From Lederbergia graminis (GTDB lineage Bacteria > Bacillota > Bacilli > Bacillales > Bacillaceae_C), in contig NZ_JBHSMC010000014.1 in the NCBI RefSeq assembly GCF_042655485.1, positions 124,001-188,000 on the forward strand: a DNA stretch of 64,000 bases, given 5' to 3'. Below are positions 59,159-64,000 of this stretch, piece by piece. The notes below the pieces were generated by a model. The model was not told where the DNA came from. It did not search any database and saw nothing but the letters and a program-made list of their open reading frames with translations. The number at the start of each line of letters is the position of its first letter. Position 1 is the stretch's first letter. Position numbers and translations under genes: made by a program.

Positions 59159-60112
59159 TTAAAAGTTAAAGTCTACTACTTTTTGCTCTTGTTGCTCTAC
59201 ACCTTGCATGTATTTAATGCGTCGCTGTGCAGCAGCATTGCTAACTTGCTCATCTGCATGATAGGAAGAACGAACAAGTGGGCCAGATTCACAATGGCTG
59301 AATCCTTTTGATAAAGCAATCTCCTTTAATTCAGCAAACTCGTCTGGGTGATAATAACGTTCCACCATCAGATGTTGTTTCGTAGGTTGTAAGTATTGAC
59401 CAATCGTCATAATATCCACATTATGGTCGAGTAAGTCATCCATTGCTTTTAAAATCTCCTCTTTTGTTTCCCCGAGACCAACCATGATACTAGATTTTGT
59501 AGGGGTATTTGGAGCGATTTCTTTTACTCGCTTTAAAAGCTCAAGTGAACGCCAATATTGAGCACGTGCACGAACTTTTGGAGTTAAGCGTTCTACTGTT
59601 TCGATATTATGGTTGAAAATATCAGGGCCACTAGACATTAATGTCGTTAGACTTTCATAGTCTCCCTTCATGTCAGATGGTAAGATTTCAATTGTACATC
59701 CAGGGTTTTCTCTACGAATAGCTCGTACTGTTTCTGCAAAAACAGCTGCACCACCATCATTTAAATCGTCACGAGCAACGGCAGTTACGACGACATGCTT
59801 AAGTCCCATAATTTTTACAGATTCAGCCACACGAGCTGGTTCGCCCCAGTCTAATTCATTTGGTAGACCTGTTTTGACGGCGCAAAAACGACATCCTCTT
59901 GTACAAGTGTCACCTAGTATCATAAAGGTAGCGGTTTTTCTTTCGCTCCAACATTCGTGAATATTAGGGCAACGAGCCTCTTCACAAACTGTGTTTAATC
60001 TTTGACCACGCATTAACTTTTTTAAACCTTGATAGGATTCATTTGTATTAATTTTTGTTTTCAGCCACTCAGGTTTTCTAATGTATTCTTTATTAGCCAC
60101 TTTTTTAAACAC
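59159..60112 (-). CDS. lipA: lipoyl synthase
   Basis: The 317-residue radical SAM enzyme inserts two sulfurs into protein-bound octanoyl groups. The radical SAM cluster is CTRGCRFC (Cys70, 74, 77) and the auxiliary cluster is CEEARCPNIHEC (Cys43, 48, 54), with the C-terminal serine in VRSSYHA. It starts with GTG 60112 and overlaps lipM by eight bases. The pair supplies lipoate for pyruvate, 2-oxoglutarate and glycine-cleavage complexes. It is about 20 residues longer than typical, owing to a short C-terminal tail. Confidence 0.97.
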   Translation of the reverse strand: MFKKVANKEYIRKPEWLKTKINTNESYQGLKKLMRGQRLNTVCEEARCPNIHECWSERKTATFMILGDTCTRGCRFCAVKTGLPNELDWGEPARVAESVKIMGLKHVVVTAVARDDLNDGGAAVFAETVRAIRRENPGCTIEILPSDMKGDYESLTTLMSSGPDIFNHNIETVERLTPKVRARAQYWRSLELLKRVKEIAPNTPTKSSIMVGLGETKEEILKAMDDLLDHNVDIMTIGQYLQPTKQHLMVERYYHPDEFAELKEIALSKGFSHCESGPLVRSSYHADEQVSNAAAQRRIKYMQGVEQQEQKVVDFNF

Positions 60113-60947
60113 CTGCTTTCGCTTTTTTGAAGTTCCATTCTTCTGATCGATATTTTGAATCTGCTAAAGCATGTACTTCATCCCATTGCTCTTTCGTTAA
60201 CTCAAATGGAGTAAACTCAAGGTCTAATCCTCTTTGAAAACCTATTTCAAATGCTTTTTCCGCTTTTTCATATGTAATGAGCTCCTTGGAAACATCATTC
60301 ATCGCTATTGCCTTATTCGAAAAGTCATCTCGTTTTCTAGCACGAAGTTCTTCCGTCGAGAAAGCAAATAAATCAAATAACATTTGTTTGTTAATGGTGA
60401 ACGGTAAAGAGCCATGCTGAAGTAAGACACCTTTTTTACGTGTTTGTGCATGACCAGAAATTTTTTTCCCTTCCACAAGCATTTCATAATCAGAAGGTCT
60501 TTCAAAACAAACGGCTGTTGTTTCTCTTGTAAAATGTTCTTCAGGTCGAGAATAATCAACATCAATACCGAGCTCTCTAAAGCCCTCAAGTATCCCTTTA
60601 GATAACGTATAGTAGGCTTTGCGAATAGAGTCCGCTATGTACGGTTTATCCTCTGAAACAACAAGGCTATATGTTAATTCATCGTCATGTAAAACGGCAC
60701 TTCCTCCAGTTAATCTACGGACAAACTGACATTTATGACGTTCTACTCCGGTAAAATCGATTGATCGTTCTACTTTCTGAAAATGACCGACAGATAGAGT
60801 TGGTCGCTCCCAACCATAAAATCGAAGGACAGGTGGTATCTCGCCTTTACTATGCCAAAGGAGCAGACATTCATCTAGTGCCATATTCACTGCAGCATCA
60901 TTGTACCCAGAATGAAGTAGGCCCCATGTGTCTTTCACTCTTTTCAT
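60105..60947 (-). CDS. lipM: octanoyltransferase LipM
   Basis: The 280-residue protein transfers octanoate from acyl carrier protein to the GcvH lipoyl domain. Family features are NMALDECLLLWHSKGEIPPV, RFYGWERPTLSVGHFQ, RRLTGGSAVLHDDELTYSLV, the acyl-accepting Cys147 (TAVCFERPSDYE) and Lys in VEGKKISGHAQTRKKGVLLQ. Length and Cys position fit LipM rather than LipL or LplJ. It overlaps lipA, forming an operon; in Bacillus subtilis the two are often apart. Confidence 0.92.
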   Translation of the reverse strand: MKRVKDTWGLLHSGYNDAAVNMALDECLLLWHSKGEIPPVLRFYGWERPTLSVGHFQKVERSIDFTGVERHKCQFVRRLTGGSAVLHDDELTYSLVVSEDKPYIADSIRKAYYTLSKGILEGFRELGIDVDYSRPEEHFTRETTAVCFERPSDYEMLVEGKKISGHAQTRKKGVLLQHGSLPFTINKQMLFDLFAFSTEELRARKRDDFSNKAIAMNDVSKELITYEKAEKAFEIGFQRGLDLEFTPFELTKEQWDEVHALADSKYRSEEWNFKKAKAGV

Positions 60948-61085
60948 CTCCTTGTTGTAATCAAATATAGTATGTAACTAAAAATTTCCAATGATACTAT
61001 CGTAGCGAAGAAAGGTTAAAAAGTACAGTAAAACACTCCGAATTAGAATTGCAATAAGGAAATTTCTAATAATTACATTTTATTG

Positions 61086-61131
61086 TTGTATTTTTTTTTG
61101 TATTAGAATATACTACATTACAACAGTAATG
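61086..61131 (+). promoter_or_regulatory. promoter and operator of the GntR/ABC operon
   Basis: TTGTAT (61086-61091), 17 bp and TATACT (61109-61114) form a promoter. CATTAC-AACA-GTAATG (61116-61131), a perfect dyad, lies at the expected transcription start and is a good candidate operator for the GntR protein encoded next. Confidence 0.68.
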
Positions 61132-61157
61132 CACTATTGTTGAAAGGAGGTAACTGT

Positions 61158-61532
61158 GTGATTTTACCTTCAGACAGTTCGAAACCAATTTATGTGCAAA
61201 TTTCCGAATGGCTTGAAAATGAAATCATCAGCGGAAATTTTGTAAGTGACGATAAAGTTTATTCGCAATACCAACTTGCGGAAATGTTTAATATCAATCC
61301 TGCGACAGCTGCAAAGGGGCTGAATATATTGGCGGATGAAAATATTTTATATAAAAAACGTGGTCTTGGAATGTTCGTTACAGAGGAAGCGAAAGAGAAA
61401 ATTTTAAGTAAGCGAAAGAATGAAACATTAAAAGGATTAGTTCATGAACTTGTTTTAGAAGCTGAAAGGCTACAAGTTGGGGAAAACGAATTGTTTGAAA
61501 TGATCCGATTAGCTAGAAAAGGAGGCAAGTAA
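61158..61532 (+). CDS. GntR family regulator (YtrA type)
   Basis: The 124-residue protein has a GntR winged helix (SSKPIYVQISEWLENEIISG, VYSQYQLAEMFNINPATAAK, GLNILADENILYKKRGLGMF) and a short C-terminal helical tail, the plan of the YtrA subfamily that controls ABC exporters. Start GTG 61158 follows AAAGGAGG. The ATPase gene begins two bases after the stop. It probably represses its operon. Confidence 0.92.
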   Translation: MILPSDSSKPIYVQISEWLENEIISGNFVSDDKVYSQYQLAEMFNINPATAAKGLNILADENILYKKRGLGMFVTEEAKEKILSKRKNETLKGLVHELVLEAERLQVGENELFEMIRLARKGGK

Positions 61533-61533
61533 C

Positions 61534-62445
61534 ATGAATGTGATTGAATGTTCCAATCTGGTGAAGCGTTATGGGAGCAAGAGTGTATTAAATAATATGT
61601 CATTTACCATTCAAGAAAATAAGATAACAGGTTTAATAGGAAGAAATGGTGTTGGAAAGACGACTTTGCTAAAAATTATCGCAGGTTTTATACATCAGAC
61701 TTCAGGTGAACTAAAGGTGCTTGGAAAATCACCTTTTAATAATCTTTTCGTTTCAGCTAATAGCATTTTTATTGATGATCAAATGACACTGCCACCTGCA
61801 TTAAATTTAGGACAAATATTAGAAGAAGCAGCACGTTTTTATGAAAATTTTGATTTGGAACTAGCTTTACGACTGTTAGATTACTTTGCAATTGATGCCT
61901 ATCAATACCATAACAATCTCTCAAAAGGAATGACGAGTACTTTCAATATGATTTTTGGATTATCCGCACATTGCGCTCTAACGATTTTTGATGAACCGAC
62001 AACAGGGATGGATGCAGCGGTACGTAAGGATTTTTATCGAGCTTTACTAAAAGATTACATTGCATTTCCGAGAACAATCATCATATCTAGTCATCATCTA
62101 GAGGAGATTGAGGATTTACTGGAAGATGTCATGTTAGTAAAAGACGGGGATATCCATCTCCACATGCCTATTTCAGAATTGAAAGAGTGGGCAATTGGAG
62201 TTCAAGGCAAGAAGAGTGTAGTTGCCAACCTTACTAACGAAAAAGACATCATTTATCAAAAAGAAGTAGGTGTCGATCAGGTGTATGCTGTTATGAAAAA
62301 TGATTTTGAGGAAATGGAAATCGAGCAGGCACGTCAAAAGGGTCTAAAATTCTCACCTATTTCTTGTAATGATATATGTGTTTATTTGACAAATCGAGGA
62401 AAGGGAGGGATTGATGATGTCTTTAGCCGAAGTGAACATAACTAA
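61534..62445 (+). CDS. ABC ATPase (YtrB-like) with degenerate signature
   Basis: The 303-residue ATPase has Walker A GRNGVGKTT and Walker B LTIFDEPTTGMD with SSHHLEEIE, but the signature is LSKGMTSTFNMIFGL rather than LSGGQ. This form is usual in the GntR-linked YtrB/EcsA-like transporters. The C-terminal extension of about 90 residues is not assigned. Start ATG with GGAGG. It overlaps the next gene by 29 bases. Confidence 0.9.
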   Translation: MNVIECSNLVKRYGSKSVLNNMSFTIQENKITGLIGRNGVGKTTLLKIIAGFIHQTSGELKVLGKSPFNNLFVSANSIFIDDQMTLPPALNLGQILEEAARFYENFDLELALRLLDYFAIDAYQYHNNLSKGMTSTFNMIFGLSAHCALTIFDEPTTGMDAAVRKDFYRALLKDYIAFPRTIIISSHHLEEIEDLLEDVMLVKDGDIHLHMPISELKEWAIGVQGKKSVVANLTNEKDIIYQKEVGVDQVYAVMKNDFEEMEIEQARQKGLKFSPISCNDICVYLTNRGKGGIDDVFSRSEHN

Positions 62446-63163
62446 TCTAGTAAAAAAACAATTTAGCTTTAAAACAAGAGCATTTCTTGGCGTATTTTCC
62501 TCGCTAGCAATGACGCAAATTTTGGGAATTATTTTATCACTTACAGGAGTGGCTAGCTCAGGTTTTTTTAGTGATGAATTAGAAATTAATTTGTACTATT
62601 ATTCAGCTAATATGGTTATTATGCTATCGATGATATGGGCGCTTATTTCCGGAATCTTAATAACTGCACGAGCAACACGTTATGATGATTTCTCATTTGT
62701 GACAAATCGACTGAGTAGTAATATTGCGAATATATTATTCTTAATTACAGCGAGTGTGGTTGCAGGAATTTTAGCAATGGCATCTAGTTACTTTTTGCGA
62801 ATCATCACCTATTTCGATAGTGATGTTCAACTGCATATTGCTGGTGGTGTATATGCAAAGCCAAATGAGTTATTAATAGGTATTATTGCAACTGTGCTAT
62901 TACTTTTATTATTTAGTTCAATAGGTTATTTCGTGGGGATGCTTATTCAAATAAATAAAGTATTTTCAATCCTTCTACCTGTTCTATTATTCGGTTTAAT
63001 GGTAGTCGATGGAGTAAGTGGAGGCGACAATGTAAAAAAAGTATATGAATTTATTTTTAAAGAAGCTTCATTAGGACTATTTACTGTAAAAATAATTGTA
63101 ATTTCTGCACTTTTATTCGTAACTTCTATAATAATGACGAATCGATTGGAGGTTAGAAAATGA
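62417..63163 (+). CDS. ABC exporter membrane subunit
   Basis: The 248-residue protein has six membrane helices (for example AFLGVFSSLAMTQILGIILS, NMVIMLSMIWALISGILITA, IGIIATVLLLLLFSSIGYFV). ATG 62417 is chosen as start with GGGAGGG seven bases before it. It is the membrane partner of the YtrB-like ATPase. The substrate is unknown. Confidence 0.85.
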   Translation: MSLAEVNITNLVKKQFSFKTRAFLGVFSSLAMTQILGIILSLTGVASSGFFSDELEINLYYYSANMVIMLSMIWALISGILITARATRYDDFSFVTNRLSSNIANILFLITASVVAGILAMASSYFLRIITYFDSDVQLHIAGGVYAKPNELLIGIIATVLLLLLFSSIGYFVGMLIQINKVFSILLPVLLFGLMVVDGVSGGDNVKKVYEFIFKEASLGLFTVKIIVISALLFVTSIIMTNRLEVRK

Positions 63164-63846
63164 AAATTCTGGCAGCCATATTAGTAACGTTGATTTTAGT
63201 CAGTGTATTAATAGTTGCGTTTAAAGTCTTAATATTAAGTAGTAAAACTTACCGACATAAACGGATTGTAAAATCACTATTATTACTTTACGTTGTCGTC
63301 ATTATTGCATCGGTTTTTATTTATGAATTACTACCCGAAAAAAGTAATAGCAATATAAGAATTGTGGAAGCGAATGAAGAAAATCCATTTAATAAAGCGG
63401 AGATAATACTTGATGACCGTCCTCAGTATGATGATTATATTAAGAGTGCTTGGGAGTTTAATTATGACAAGGAAGAACTTCATATAAGAGTAGTAGAAGG
63501 AAGCTTTAACGGGCCAATCGTACTGGAAAGAAAGACGGTTAACGATGGACTGGTAGAGGCAAAATATTATGCAAGTGTTGTAATGGATAAAGTAGACGTT
63601 ACGCAAGAATTACATTCATTGGATGTAAAATTAGAAAATGATACGATCCAATTAATCGGTTCTTCCGGTGTGAGGCTGTATAACTATAATATATATCAGA
63701 AGGAATTTACAATTACACAGTTCACATCAGAAAGCGATAGTATACTTGAGCATTCAAGTACTAAAATAGATTACCTTTATCTCAAAATACCAAAGGATCT
63801 GAAACTCATTAATCATACTAATATGTATTTAGAAGAAGAAAGATAG
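63160..63846 (+). CDS. membrane protein of the GntR/ABC operon
   Basis: The 228-residue protein has two N-terminal membrane helices (ILAAILVTLILVSVLIVAFK, LLLLYVVVIIASVFIYELL) and a soluble, strand-rich extracytoplasmic domain of about 150 residues. I do not recognise the family. Its start overlaps the stop of the permease gene (ATGA), so it belongs to the operon and may be an accessory or substrate-binding subunit. Confidence 0.78.
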   Translation: MKILAAILVTLILVSVLIVAFKVLILSSKTYRHKRIVKSLLLLYVVVIIASVFIYELLPEKSNSNIRIVEANEENPFNKAEIILDDRPQYDDYIKSAWEFNYDKEELHIRVVEGSFNGPIVLERKTVNDGLVEAKYYASVVMDKVDVTQELHSLDVKLENDTIQLIGSSGVRLYNYNIYQKEFTITQFTSESDSILEHSSTKIDYLYLKIPKDLKLINHTNMYLEEER

Positions 63847-63924
63847 AAAATTTCCTGTGTTTAAATAAAAAACAGCATTGTTGGGAATGATGCTAAATGA
63901 TTCTAAACATAGGAGGATTACAAC

Positions 63925-64000
63925 ATGAAAAAAATGCTATTTTCTATAGCAATAGTTCTTTTTACTATCCTATTAGGAGTTGGTAATGCTGACAACATAC
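63925..64000 (+). CDS. secreted or lipid-anchored protein, N-terminal fragment (runs off the window)
   Basis: An ATG after AGGAGG begins MKKMLFSIAIVLFTILLGVG, a signal peptide. Only 25 codons are visible. It probably continues the GntR/ABC operon or begins a new unit. Confidence 0.7.
   Translation, partial: MKKMLFSIAIVLFTILLGVGNADNI

Overview
The window is chromosomal DNA from a low-GC Gram-positive bacterium of the Bacillaceae, probably near Oceanobacillus, Ornithinibacillus or Virgibacillus. The genus is an inference from gene content: strong AGGAGG ribosome binding sites, many TTG starts, a seven-gene Mrp Na+/H+ antiporter, a BCCT osmolyte transporter, LipM-LipA lipoate synthesis and a Bce-type peptide-antibiotic module. 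There are no rRNA or tRNA genes, no CRISPR array, no phage block and no transposase gene.

Layout. 0-10 kb: ECF sigma factor with its anti-sigma protein, a DUF1801 protein, a membrane-anchored TIMP-like protein, a phosphotransferase, a VanY-type carboxypeptidase lipoprotein, a chemoreceptor, a PadR/DUF2812 pair, a GyrI-like protein and a CPBP protease. 10-20 kb: an ABC-2 exporter with a TetR regulator, a DsbA-family oxidoreductase with an unannotated 59-residue partner, a MarR/MFS pair, and a TetR next to a two-gene COG3559-type exporter. 20-28 kb: M29 aminopeptidase, short UvrA paralog, a 5'-truncated Uma2 gene, and an ABC exporter/LytTR/DUF3021 operon. 28-32 kb: SelD and MnmH (tRNA 2-selenouridine), EcsC-family and Usp proteins. 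32-38 kb: mrpABCDEFG. 38-48 kb: a lipoprotein, lysine 6-dehydrogenase with an aldehyde dehydrogenase (lysine to 2-aminoadipate), a kinase-like protein, MFS and BCCT transporters, and a PadR/DUF1129 operon. 48-56 kb: Bce/Yxd-type sensor kinase and regulator, an alkyltransferase-like protein, a broken NERD gene, BceAB-type transporter and PopT (DUF368). 56-64 kb: a NatAB/YhaQP-type exporter, lipM-lipA, and a GntR/ABC operon running to the window edge.

The most unusual content lies between genes. Four intergenic regions hold arrays of short repeated words, each array with its own word: GAAGACA in inverted pairs every 51 bp (3694-3832), GGTCRAGA/TCACRACC every 52 bp (about 10234-10735), GGCYAGTAA every 21 or 18 bp (27024-27521) and TCGCGAGAA every 19-21 bp (52270-52749). 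The last three lie directly upstream of ABC-exporter operons. Three dispersed repeat families are also present. Family A is a 187-188 bp MITE with inverted ends, and all three copies have perfect 9-bp target duplications. Family B begins GAGGCTGGGACA. Family C is a 146-152 bp structured repeat whose stems show compensatory base changes between copies.

The genes point to a soil or saline Bacillus-like cell that invests heavily in envelope defence and efflux (six ABC exporter systems, Bce module plus PopT, VanY-like enzyme, several drug-type regulators), Na+/pH homeostasis and selenium modification of tRNA.
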